Origin: Carnegiea gigantea
Lineage: Eukaryota; Streptophyta; Magnoliopsida; Caryophyllales; Cactaceae
Direction: 5' to 3'
Assembly (NCBI GenBank): GCA_029747015.1
Contig: JAKOGI010000005.1
Coordinates: forward strand, 2,030,191-2,094,190
DNA: 64,000 nucleotides
The notes beneath the pieces are model-generated. The model was not told where the DNA came from and made no database searches. It worked only from the letters and a program-made list of their open reading frames with translations. A program made the translations under genes and the position numbers. Below are positions 26,279 through 38,441 of this stretch, in pieces. Positions within the stretch are counted from its first letter, which is position 1. Each line of letters begins with the position of its first letter.

Positions 26279-29200
26279 TTACAATATGTATTAACTATCA
26301 AGTATTAATATAAGGGAAAATATCAATCTTGGAGCAAGTAGTTTGACCTTACAGTTCTAATATGGTCAATCGAAAGAATGTGATTGTAATTTTGAAAAAA
26401 TTTACAAAAATTTAAGTAAAGATGAAATTAGTAATTTAGGTTTTTTGATAAAATAAAGTAATTTTGACTTCAGAAGGTTAAAATTTCATATTCACCATAT
26501 CGATAAATGTTAACAATTCTCCCATAAAGCAATACGTCCATTAAAAGTTATTATCGCCATACGTAAATGTTTACAACATGAACTTATTGTGGTTGACGTA
26601 GTAATAGTTGTTCACCAATTTGTAAGTCACCGGTAATACACTGATCCCTCTCTCTGTAAATATGAAATACACCATGGCATTGTAGCTCTCCATGATGAAG
26701 TTCAAATGAGAAGAGAATTCTTTTTTTTTTTTTTTTTAATTGGGGGTTTTTAGGGGGGGGGGGCCCACACGTAGGAGTTCCAGGCATTGCTCAGGTGGTG
26801 AGGCCCAGATGTTGGTGATGGCCTAAACGGCGAAACCAATGTACATTGTCACTGACATGTACAGGTGGATTATTCCTCCCCTTTTTTAATTTTTTATCTT
26901 TCAGTAGAAAATAAAAAAATAATAATAATTTTGATTTAAGTAATAGGGTGCATTTTTTTTTGGGGGGGGGTGGCCACTAAATAATAATCGGGTGCATTGA
27001 GGATGAATTTGCTGGCACCATTAGAGAGATAGCTGGTGGGCTCCTAAATGAGCCTACTTTTTTGTGGGCCCACCACACCCACATATTCATCTGCACCATT
27101 CAATTTTGTGGGCCACCCGTTGATGGGCTCACTGAATGATTGGGCTGGGGTCTCTCTCTCTCTCTCTGATGCTTGTTTATCTCAAAAATAATTGATCAGA
27201 GTCAGCTAGAATAAGATCGAGAGCTCTCCCTTTCTCTCTCTCTCTTCAATGAGTTTCTCACATGTTGGGAGATTGGAGTTACTGTTGGACCTGGACAGGA
27301 GAAAGAGAAAGAGAAAGAGAAAGGGTAAAAGTGACTTTTTCTTTCTTGGATATATAACGGCTTTTATTTTGAATTTATTTATAGTATACACGTCGGCAAG
27401 TAAGAGCGATATGCAGAAGCTGTTGGTAGAAATTGTCGTCCCCTTCTCCTATCTTTACTTTGTATTTCAAGCTTTATCCAAATAATGATTTTTTTTTAAA
27501 AAAAAAAGAGAAGACGGCTTAAAAACTGGTATGAATAAGATACACATCGAAATATTTAATTAATGTCAATTTTTAAAGACCTTATCATGAATGAAATTAA
27601 TGAAAAATTGAAAGCGAAGAATATGCCGATCACTTTTACATACGAAAATCGTTGCATTATTGGAGTTATGGAAGTCGATTTCATGCAGAAAGGACGGAAA
27701 AGGGCAACTCAAAACATATTTTTCCAGTGTATTAATGAGATTGTTTGAAATTTTTACTTTTGCCCCCTCTCTAAGTTGGTGTCATTGTCTTATATTGCCA
27801 CGTCAATAATTGTAACAAACACATACATAAAATCAACACCAGACAACTGGGTTCACAATTCTTCAATTTCACATTAACTTTTCTTTTCAACTTGTTTATT
27901 GCTTATTATTATGTGAGTAACATGTAAGTGCATGGTGTCAAAATTGACATAAGCAGTTCTTTTTTTTTTTTGTTTTTTTTTCAATACTTCAGTCTTTACT
28001 ACTAGGTTAAGAATTCATTGGTATATAAGCAGTTTTTTGACCAGTGCAAAATACTCAACTATTCTAATTGATGCATAGGGTGTCATATCATGAGTAAATT
28101 AACTTAATTAATGTCTAATTTTATTTTATAAGAAGCATATACTGTATACTTAACTTATTGGAAATTCTGTCTGTAGAATATTTGTGGTGCATCTTATTTT
28201 CTACAAAAATTTATATAATGCATGTTTCATTATATTGTTATAATGGAGGAAAGAAAAGCATTTGGTACATGAACAATAATAAAAATAAGTGGAACAACAG
28301 TTTTTAAGGCAAACAATTTGCTAATCGGATTGTTATCAGCTACTTAAATAAGTATATCAGCTATTCAAATAGTAAGTTTTGTCAAACAGGGTCAAAAGAG
28401 ATAATAGTTTAAACATAAGTTTTCTTAAAGCAGTTGTTCATTATGATACAAGTTGTAAATTTTACAAAAGCTAACTCCAATATTGATTATTTGAGGTTAG
28501 TAATTGATATATGTGACATTTATGTTCTTTACAATGACAACTTAAGCATAATTACTTATTTTGCTCTTTTTTTTGGTGTGCATCTTTAGACTTTTGTTTA
28601 CTAGAATTGAGTTAGTATTAGTTCATAAGAAAATATAATTCTCATATCACATATTTTCTCCATTTGTAAAATTTGAGTCGGAGACCTTACTTAATAGAAA
28701 TAAATACCAAAATTATTTCAAACCAATCTATGTTAATAAAAGATGTCATTAATTAAACCCTAGTCGATTATTTGGGGACATTATGTTTTTCTTACAATGT
28801 GCATACTTTTCAAGAGTATGCGACCAAGGTGGAATTTAACTTGTACTTCATATTCGTTATAGACTTGTAGTCAATAAAATAATTATTAGCTAAGATTTTA
28901 GTACAAATTAAGTAGGTGAGTTAGAGAACAATTAACTATTGAAGTTGAATATTCTTGTTAGAATAAGAAATAAGTTGTGATGGGAGAGCCTGAACATGAA
29001 CTGGAAGACAGTGAAACATTCCATGGAAAATTAAGTCATTGTTCCTCTAATTTGACTCAGAATTTTACCCTAATTTGGGGCTCCAAGGCGGGTACGTATG
29101 AAAAGAATCTTTCCTCCGAGTACTAGCCCTGTCCTTAGGCCCTAGTTCTACATAGTTTGGTGCTAATTTTGGATGAAATGGTCTCTTAATTTGTCCTCCG

Positions 29201-29818
29201 AATAAGAAATTAAGCACACACGTATTAATATTTGCCTATATGATAGATATACGTCAGAAAAAAGTGTCATATGACTTACGGCAGTGGATATTCCTAGAAG
29301 TATGATATAAGTTGCCTAAACCAGCCACTTACATCTTTGACATCTCATTTTCATGCACTGTACTGTACTCTATCATGTGGCTCTATGCATCATTGTGTAT
29401 TTACCATTTAAAATTGAAAATTGAAGACTATAGATATTGCAACGATTTCTCCCCTTGATAGAACATTATCAATGTTGTGGCCATGAGAATCTTGAACTTG
29501 ATAACTGTATATTCTTTCTCAGAAGGCAAATTCCTGTATTGTGAGAAAATTTTATCATGAGATTAGCTTATCGAACATTCATGTAACAACTGATTTAGAG
29601 CAAAATGATCTCACAATAAGAAAGATATATGCTGTGAACTAAATAGTTACAGAATAGCATATATAAGAAGCACTCTAAAGTTAAATAAAACCAGCTAAAT
29701 AATTAATGGTATATCTTGTTTTTGAAAAACAATTCATGGAAGGCAAAAATGAGAAACAAAAAATAGGGTGGACACGACGTGAGATGATATCCGAGTTTGA
29801 TGAGAAATGCAGACAGCC
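26279..29818. other. Intergenic DNA, no gene seen
   Basis: AT-rich sequence with two poly(T)-poly(G) tracts (26720-26763 and 26953-26970), a (TC)n run near 27153-27168 and a (GAGAAA)n patch near 27299-27322. Short open frames at 27249 and 27563 have no recognisable similarity, splice context or neighbour support. I see nothing else. Confidence 0.35.
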
Positions 29819-32462
29819 CCATATGTGATATCTTCAGACATGCATGTTTTTGGAGAGATGAAAGGTTCATTTTCATAGGCCTTTGTTTTTAGCATCTATA
29901 TGGGCTTTTTAGGTTGCTGGTAATATACACATATATGATATTTCACTTTAAAATAAAAACCAAAACAAAAATAGGTGACAAAATGCCATAATTGTGAAGT
30001 ATCAATTTAATAAGGTGTGCAAAAACACATTCTTATGAATCACTTTCCCATGATTCAAACTCGAGAAAACATCTTATTATCATATCCTATATATATCTCT
30101 TTTCCTTATCCATGACTTTTATAACATGCCAAAAGACACTATACCAAGAGGCACCACAAAGGATAGGAAAAGGTACCATGCCAAATGGCACCATGCCAAG
30201 AAGCACTATAAAGGATAGGATAGAAGTTAACGAGGGTTAAACTTGAAAAGGTACCTTGCTTCTTCACCTTTTCACGAACTGGATTAGATAAGGCGGGTAA
30301 ACTTGAAGAGGCACCATGCTTATCCACCTTTTCGGATAAGCACTACAAAATCTGCCACTTTTATTTTATTCTTTGAAAATTCCAATAATCTCCCGTCTTT
30401 TCCAAGATATAGCACAAACCCTCACTATTCCAACAAATACACAATCACAACCGAGAACACAAAGAGATTTATGCATCATGAAAGTATCTTGCGATTTGAA
30501 CTTTCACTTAGTGGACATAATTTCAATTAGTCTGAATGTAATAGTAGATAAGTCTTTGAACTATACATCCTTTTTGACTAATTGGATATACCTCACACAT
30601 AAACCTCAAAATACACTTAGAATTTTGACACAATTTAGGGCCATGTGTCCATATCCTTAGTGAGTGTACCAAGCCATGCCCCATTTGGCTCTCGAAGCGG
30701 CCATACTTCACACTCACATAGGTAGACTCTTTATACTCTTTCAAGCACATGTCCCCGTATATTATGGCATACCAACTTTACCGTTGAAGAGTCTATTAAG
30801 AGCTTTCGCTCACCCTTTTCCTTTGTAAATTAAGTCACACAAAGTTATGGCTAAAACTTAAAAGTGTGATTTGGTATTTGTTGGTTATAAAGAAATGCAC
30901 ATGGATATGTATGTGTTTTAGACACGATGATTATATGGTGTATGCTAAAGTTAATATGATAATTTAATCATATGTGAGTTTGTAAGATAATCTATGAGGT
31001 AGGCATAGATTATGGAGGAAAATTCTCAATTTAAAAGGTGCAGTGTGGATATGTGCATGATTAAAAAATTATATGTGCGGGAATATGATTTCCATGAAAA
31101 GTCAAATTTTTGATTTGTAAGCGTAACCATGTAAAGAATCCAAATTTATTGGATTAAATTATGGTTATAGGTATGATATTTTTATCATATATAAGTTGGA
31201 AATTGAATATAATTTTCATGAAAACCAAAATATTTGGTTTTGTAAGTATGCATAAGTTGGAAAGATATTTGGTTTATCATATATAAGTTTTAGCCATAAC
31301 TTTGTGTGACTTAATTTACAAAGGAAAAGGGTGAGCGAAAGCTCTTAATAGACTCTTCAACGGTAAAGTTGGTATGCCATAATATACGGGGGCATGTGCT
31401 TGAAAGAGTATAAAGAGTCTACCTATGTGAGTGTGAAGTGTGGCCGCTTCGAGAGCCAAATGGGGCATGGCTTGGTACACTCACTAAGGATATGGACACG
31501 TGGCCCTAAATTGTGTCAAAATTCTAAGTGTATTTTGAGGTTTATGTGTGAGGTATATCCAATTAGTCAAAAAGGATGTATAGTTCAAAGACTTGTCTAC
31601 TATTACATTCAGACTAATTGAAATTATGTCCACTAAGTGAAAGTTCAAATCGCAAGATACTTTCATGATGCATAAATCTCTTTGTGTTCTCAGTTGTGAT
31701 TGTGTATTTGCTGGAATAGCGAGGGTTTGTGCTATATCTTGGAAAAGGCGGGGGATTATTGGAATTTTCAAGAATAAAATAAAAGTGGCAGATTTTCTAG
31801 TGCTTATCCGAAAAGGTGGATAAGCATGGTGCCTCTTAAAGTTTACCCGTCTTATCTAATCCAGTTCGTGAAAAGATGAATAAGTAAGGTACCTTTTCAA
31901 GTTTAACCCTCGTTAACTTCTATCCTATCCTTTGTAGTGCTTCTTGGCATGGTGCCTTTTAGCATGGTACTTTTTTCTATCCTTTGTAGTGCCTCTTGGT
32001 ATAGTACCTTTTGGCATGTTATAAAAGTCATGGATAAGGAGAAGAGAAACATATAGGATATGATAACAAGATGGGAATAAGGTGTGCAAAAACACATTCC
32101 TATGAATCACTTTCCCATAGTTTGAACTCGAGAAAACATGAACATATACACTTGTCCATCAGCGTTTTATCCCGAAGACTATTTGTGGTACACAGCAAAT
32201 AAGTCTTAAGGAAAGTGATGTCGTTCACGACTCGTTGATATATCCGGTACCACAAAGTTAATCTGAATCCCTTTCCCCAACACCATATGTGATATCTTCA
32301 GACATGCATGTTTTTGTAGAGATGAAAGGTTCATTTTCATAGGCCTTTGTTTTTAGCATCTATATGGGCTTTTTAGGTTGCTGGTAATATACACATATAT
32401 GATATTTCACTTTAAAATAAAAATCAAAACAAAAATAGGTGACAAAATGCCATAATTGTGAA
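29819..32462. repeat. Large fold-back structure with nested direct repeats
   Basis: Arms of about 788 bp (30073-30860 and 31284-32070) are inverted copies differing by a few percent, around a 423-bp loop. A 64-bp direct repeat borders the arms (30009-30072 and 32076-32139; 5 mismatches). A 180-bp direct repeat lies outside (29819-29998 and 32283-32462; only about 2 mismatches). Between the right 64-bp copy and the right 180-bp copy are 143 bp of unique DNA. Matching open frames in the two arms are the same sequence read twice and look non-coding. A transcript through it would fold into a long hairpin, a possible source of small RNAs. It may be a fold-back transposon; no transposase is visible. 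Confidence 0.8.
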
Positions 32463-35180
32463 ATTGAAACCCAGTCTCGATCAATCGTACCAAACTGCAC
32501 ATTGCCAGTTCATTCACAAAAGGCACACCCTAAAAAAGGAGGGGGGGGGGGGGGAAGAGTGGTCCATCCAAAGGCTGAAAAATGTGCTTTGAATTTTCAA
32601 AATCTGGAAATTTGAAAAGTTTAATTTGTTTTGTCATGCTTTAATGGGATTTTTTAATGTTAATCCATCTTTAATTTGTTTGATTAGATTTTTATGGACA
32701 TACCATTGTTGAAAGCTCTGATTATTGGTTTCATGTTGACAATCTTTCATCACACTGCATTTTTCACACACTAATGGATTGCAAATTTGGAGGTCTATAG
32801 GGAGCACAGGGAGGGGTTGTTAAGTCTTACATATAAATGATGTTGATAATGATATATATGGTGCTCCATTGTTTGGAGCTGAGGTACTCCATCGTGTCAT
32901 TGTTCCCGTAACATGTTGTACAAGTTAGTCCTTTATCAGTAAGATAATATTTTATAACAATACAGATACTAATATCTTATATATGGAATGCACTGATAGT
33001 CCAAACTTTACCTACGCTGTATTGTTATGTTCGTTGTCGTTTGTCGTATTCTCTATTAAATATTTTGTAGATGCATACAAAGAAGTGTTGTAATAAGTAT
33101 TCAGTCCGACATCCTATGCACATGTTTCCTCAAATTATGTCCCTGTGTGACTTCTCTTTTGAAGTTCCTACGTATTACAATTTAACTCATTCAAAATTTT
33201 CCAATCAAATTCAATAAGTGAGATTTGAAATGCCATTTTATTTTAATTTTTTTTTCAATTGTATTTTTTAATAATTCTTTACGAAAAGTATAAGTGGAGA
33301 TAATCTCATATTCACCCAAGTCCGAGTGTATTCTGCCAACATTTATTAGCTGTATTATTTGGGGCACTTAATTACTGAATTGGCATCTTAAATTTACATC
33401 AGGAGATGAGTGAGAGTAACAAAAGTAAATGACATAAAGCAATCCTTCTATATGACCAATCTCTTTAGGGGGTGTTGCATGGTACCGTATGACATGTGAT
33501 ACTCAATGCCACTCTTCCCCCAAAATGGACCCACCTAAGCTGACCTTCTTTGTTTGGCCTAATTATGGAGTTCAGTTTTTGCATTCAATTGCTTTGCTTT
33601 GCTTTTCTTTGCTGCCAGTGTATTGAAATAGTAGACTGATTCTACTACTTTTAAAAAAAGAATTTTAAAAAAAAAAACTTTGCCAGAACATTTTAAGCCC
33701 CTTCCATTACAGTGGCTGAACAGTGAACATGAGTGCATGGTTGTCAAACATTACCTTTCTTTCAGGATACGAACTTGCCTCGTTGGTAATCAGATAATGT
33801 TGATATCGTAAAAGTCACAATCATGTGGGCGACATTTGGTTCAATTCAGTCCGGATACAATAAAATTAGGAATAAAATCAGTAGGTCTGTATGAAAATGG
33901 TTTCGATTCTTCATTATATTTGTTTGGTTCAATTTAGATATGAGCTCTGTGCATCATTGATTTCCATACTCGTCGTTTGGTTCACCGGAGATATCGATAA
34001 AAGTGATATATAAAGGTACGAGTTTACATGAGCCGAGGGAGGAAGGAAGTTTGAATAAACTCATTATCTCATAGGTTGAATAAACCATTCAAGATTGTCG
34101 GTGGGAGTGTGGGACTTGGGAGGTGAAATGATTGCTTGCGCACGTCCGTATATGCCTGATTACTTTTGGAAAGAAAGGCAATTTGTTGATTTTTGAGAAG
34201 TCATAATGAGTTTAATGTTGAAGGACTGTCCCGTTAGTCCTGGATTATTAATTCCTTGATTTGTTTATGTTGGTTGTTAATTAGACATCTTCATTATTGA
34301 ATAATTCTGCTTCTTTTTTTACATACATGTGATGTGCTGTTAAAAAATTGGGGTACTTCCTGCTTCTTTGGGCAGTTGGGATCCGTACGTAGGAGCCCAT
34401 TGGGCCGATGATGGGTCGTTCTCACATAGCATGTGGACCTTGTTTCATCTATGCATCATGCAAACCAGACCCCATATGGACCTTATGTCTAATTTCCCCC
34501 TTTAATGGCCTATTAACCTTTTCAGCTTGTGTGCGTGTGTGTATTTACATTTTTTTTAAAAAAAATTAGTAAATAGATCTGATCCACTAGATTCTTATCT
34601 AATAACAACTTAGAGCATATTATTTTCAACTGATGATAATTATCTATTGGTTGTAATTAATGAAACATGTTGAATCTTATTGAATCATGTTGAAACATAT
34701 TGAATTGCACTGAATGAATTTATATTTAATTATAATTAAGGCAAAATATGTGCATATACATCTAATATGAGCTACCATAAATGCAAACTTATCTATGAAT
34801 GTTGACTCCCTCAGTGGCTAAAAAGGTTTTGATGAAATACAAATTAAATTAACTAAAGACTTGGATGTAAATTTGAGAGGTTGAAAAAGAGAATACAAAA
34901 CCTAACCAATCTATTTATACCAAGAAAACGTGTGGATGATTAAGGGAAAAATATATGTGTGATCTTGATTAATTAGAAAATCAATCAAGACAATTACTTA
35001 GTTGATTCATAATTTGAATTTTGACTTTTAGGCATTCAAAATAAGAAACATACTATGATTATATCCTCACCTATGATACTTGACATGATGAGATTATATG
35101 ATATAATATGATATGAGTCAAATAAGGTAACATTATCTCTTGACCCTAGAATGTTTTATTGTCATATTTTTAGAAGATAT
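32463..35180. other. Intergenic DNA, no gene seen
   Basis: AT-rich DNA with a G run at 32541-32554. No exon, RNA gene or well-defined element was recognised on either strand. Confidence 0.35.
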
Positions 35181-35755
35181 TGTGCAACATCACATTAGCC
35201 CAAATCGTGGCAAGGAAGGCAAAAAAATCAAAACAGCAACAGCTGAGCAGAAATAAAGGCCCTGAAATACCATTTCAGCATACCTTGGGCAGAACTTCCA
35301 TATTTAGTGGATGAGTCCTGAAGCGTATAAATAGCAACTAAGCTGAGGGAGAAAAATACACAGAAAGGCAGTACGAAAATCAACATTTTGAGTACATACT
35401 TTGCACTATTGTGATCAAAAGTTGTGAGTGCATTGAGTCTCTATTAAGGAGTAAACTTAGGGGTTGGTGTGAGGTCACAACTCCCCTATACTTAAATCAA
35501 GAGGTTGATTAAAGTACTTGGGATCTATGGAGTGAGGTAACTCTAAGAGATTGTAAGAGTTCATCTTAATAAAAGAAGTAGAGTGTTGAATCCTATAGTT
35601 GGATAACTCTAGGTGGGGACTTAAGCCTGGTTGATGCTCAGCCTCGTTAAAATATCGTTGTGTATCATCTCTATTTAATTTCCGCATTTACATTTGATTT
35701 TGATTTTAAGTTTTTGCAATCACTCTATTCACCCCCTCTATGGTGATCTGAGTCT
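35181..35755 (+). mobile_element. LTR-like fragment of an LTR retrotransposon (possible solo LTR)
   Basis: The stretch has a TATA box (TATAAATAG, 35326-35334) and the string TTCCGCATTTACATTTGATT near 35682-35700. It ends with TTCACCCCCTCTA, which I recognise from the U5 end of many plant LTR retrotransposons. No internal gag-pol sequence follows, and no primer-binding site was confirmed, so it is either a solo LTR or a truncated one. Both ends are approximate. Confidence 0.45.
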
Positions 35756-37090
35756 TTAATGAATAATATTTTTAAAATTGATATGTACAATATTCAAATA
35801 AGTTCTTCTGTTTGAAGCAATTAGTCTTAACACAATTTTTTTTTTTTTTTACATTGTTAAGAGATTTGGGTTGAATCATAGTTAAAATTTGAAACTAATT
35901 ATAACTAACACTAATAAGAATCTAAATTAATATAAATTATAGTTGGAAGTTGTTAGAGGGAGAGTAGGGAGATAGGGTAAAAAATACAGATGAGGTAGTT
36001 AGCTCCATTAATATAAATAGGAGTTGAAAGTTGCTATTAAATAATTAATTTTTGATTACAAATATTTTTCAAAAAAGTTGTGTGCCAATTTATTAGGTTC
36101 ATAAAATGATGATATAATTTTAGAAGCCTAATAATAAATACATGTAGTTAAATGGTAAATCATTTATTCAAAATTATATGCATTTTCCAATTATTCATAA
36201 TTCAATTTATACTACTAGTAAAATAAGTCTAATATGTTAGTATTTTAAGTACTGAATTGTGCTAACCTGTACTACATATTTATGATAAGTACTTATCATA
36301 TGTTGAAAAGAATATATCATCAGTGGGTCATAATAAGTTTAAAGGGAAAATAATGTAGATGTCAAACTGTCCAGGACAAGTATGATACATCAATCACATG
36401 ATTTTTCTTTTTTTTAATACGTAAACATAATGCTGTCCCCAAAACTTAAATTCTAACGGAGTGGCTAGAGTGCACAGAAAAAGGCAAAAACCAACCAGGC
36501 TGCCATCTTTTTGGCACGTATGAGTGCATTTACATGTCATCTATGGCAACCAAAGAAATTTACATTCACAAATAAAATGCATAGTTGTCCCATGACACGC
36601 ATTGAAGTTCATTGCAACAAATTACACGTGGTACCCCTTCTGATCCCCAGGATATGAGACACACTAAAGTTTCACACCAAACTTGTCTTTCGTGTCCTGG
36701 TATTGCTTTGACGATAGAATAAAACGTATCATCCTCCAAAACTCACAAAGGTAAACTCATTTGATTTCAAAGCTTAAGTGTTTTATGAAAACCTTGTCGT
36801 ACTTAAGTTTTTAAATTAAATGAAGTCCTATTTACAATATTAAGACCTTGTAATACGAATATAAACTTGACATGCTCTAAAATTTCACCTTATGCGTGTT
36901 GATAAATGGACTTAGCTTGTAACTCACAGAGTTTTTAGCTTGAAAAAGGAAAAACAGACAATAAAATTTTGAGCATCATTGAAACTTAAAAGAGTAACAA
37001 ATAAGTCAATCGATCTATTTAGATGTAATTTAATTAATGAATTCATATTTTGACTGATTCTTTATCGATTAAAATCAATCTAATTATTAA
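35756..37090. other. Intergenic DNA upstream of the bHLH gene
   Basis: AT-rich DNA without recognisable genes or elements. Confidence 0.35.
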
Positions 37091-37328
37091 GGCCCTATTC
37101 TCTTCGATTTATTTTTTAAAGAATAAGTTTAGATAGGTTTAGTTCAGAATAAATTCAGTAAATAAGTTCATAAAAAGTTCATTAAATAAGTTCATAATAA
37201 GTACAACGAATAAGTTCATAAATTTATTCTTAATAAGTTCATAATAAACTTAAAAAAAGTTCACAATAAATTCGGATAAATTCAATTCAAAATAAGTTCA
37301 GTTAAAATAAATTAAAGAAAATAGAATT
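37091..37328. mobile_element. Tourist-like MITE with AATAAGTTCATAA interior repeats
   Basis: The left end GGCCCTATTCTCTTCGATTT resembles the inverted right end near 37310-37328 (reverse complement ATTCTATTTTCTTTAATTT). TAA flanks both sides (37088-37090 and 37329-37331). The interior is a tandem series of imperfect AATAAGTTCATAA units. It is clearly related in design to the copies at 18625 and 22761. Confidence 0.55.
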
Positions 37329-37582
37329 TAAATTATACAAAATGAAAAAAATAAGTATTAAACTATTTGAATGAGTATGATATGCTATTGTGCCACACAA
37401 TCATAGTAAAATAAGGCAGAAACACACCACGCAAAGCAAAGAGGAGGAAAATGAGAGGAGCGGCGTGGAGGGTACACGTTGGATGAGCATGGCAACGAAA
37501 GCGCAATGGGAGAGCGTGTGGATGGCGTGCGCAGCCAAACGATGACAGTTAACGAAAACACAACAAGAGACGTTCTAGAATG

Positions 37583-37595
37583 TGACGTCCACGTG
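37583..37595 (+). promoter_or_regulatory. TGACGTC and G-box (CACGTG) upstream of the bHLH47-like gene
   Basis: A TGACGTC (37583-37589) abuts a CACGTG G-box (37590-37595), about 300 bases before the leader intron. CACGTG is a binding site for bHLH and bZIP factors. In Arabidopsis, PYE is itself induced by other iron-responsive bHLH factors, so this G-box is a candidate site; the link is inferred. Downstream, 37660-37700 is a pyrimidine-rich core-promoter-like stretch. Confidence 0.5.
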
Positions 37596-37892
37596 TCGAT
37601 GCCTTTCCCATTTGGCACCTGCTCTCCACGTTCCTCCCTCTTTCCTCCTCTCCCCCTACCACACGCTTCTCTCTCCCTCTCTCTCTCTTCCCTCCTCCAT
37701 CTTCAACAACTGCACACACGAACATCCAGCGACAACAATCCAATCCCCATACATACATTTCATAAATCATAACCCACCACTATAAGAATTATAATTTCCC
37801 CTCAAAATCATTTCTTTACGCGATTGATCCCTCTTCTCTTTATCTGATTCATCAATCCTTTCTGCCGTCTCTTTTGAGTCTTCTTTCTTCAG

Positions 37893-38411
37893 GTATAGAT
37901 GTTCTCCAAGCTGTCAACTTTCTTTTGAATGTTGTGATTTTCCTTCGTTTATGATTTTCTTCTATGAGATTTCGTGGTTTTTGCTGGGTGGTTTCGTGCT
38001 TTCGAGTGTTTAGGGTTTGACAGATTTTGGGTTCTAGGGTTTTTGCGAAAATTTCATTTCCGTTTCCAGTTTTTGATCAACTTTCGAGGATTATGGGTTC
38101 CCTGATTGGAAAATTTTTGAGTGAATTTGAGGGTTATTGTTAATTGAAAATATGGGATTTGTGCTCATAGGAGGAGGAATTTGTGTCGCCTGCTATTTTA
38201 GTTTTATTGGACGATAGACTAGAAAGAAAGATTATGCGCAAATTGGTACTCAATGTGTTGAATTTTGCTCAATTCCTAATTGAATCTTCTTTTGTATACT
38301 GGAAGATGTAATTTCGGACAGTTTGAATTGGTGCCCAGGCGTTGTTTCTTTTCAATTTCGCAATGCATTTTAGCTTTCTCAAGGGGTAACATTATTGAGT
38401 TTTTTTAATAG
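37893..38411 (+). other. Probable 5' leader intron of the bHLH47-like gene
   Basis: A donor (CTTCAG followed by GTATAG) at 37893 and a T-rich acceptor ending TTTAATAG at 38411 would remove a 519-base intron from the leader, leaving 30 bases before the ATG at 38442. The T-rich, ATG-poor composition supports an intron. The exact donor is inferred. Confidence 0.55.
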
Positions 38412-38441
38412 CCAGGGTTGACCGCTGGTGACAAGCGAAAG

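Noticed and set aside
30373..31771. Matching 95- and 75-codon open frames in 30373-30750 and 31394-31771
   Set aside because: They are the two arms of the inverted repeat read in both senses. The frames lack splice context and recognised similarity, so I treat them as part of the repeat.
37479..37785. Overlapping open frames just upstream of the bHLH47 gene
   Set aside because: The region is pyrimidine-rich promoter and leader sequence. The frames on both strands have biased composition and no family match.
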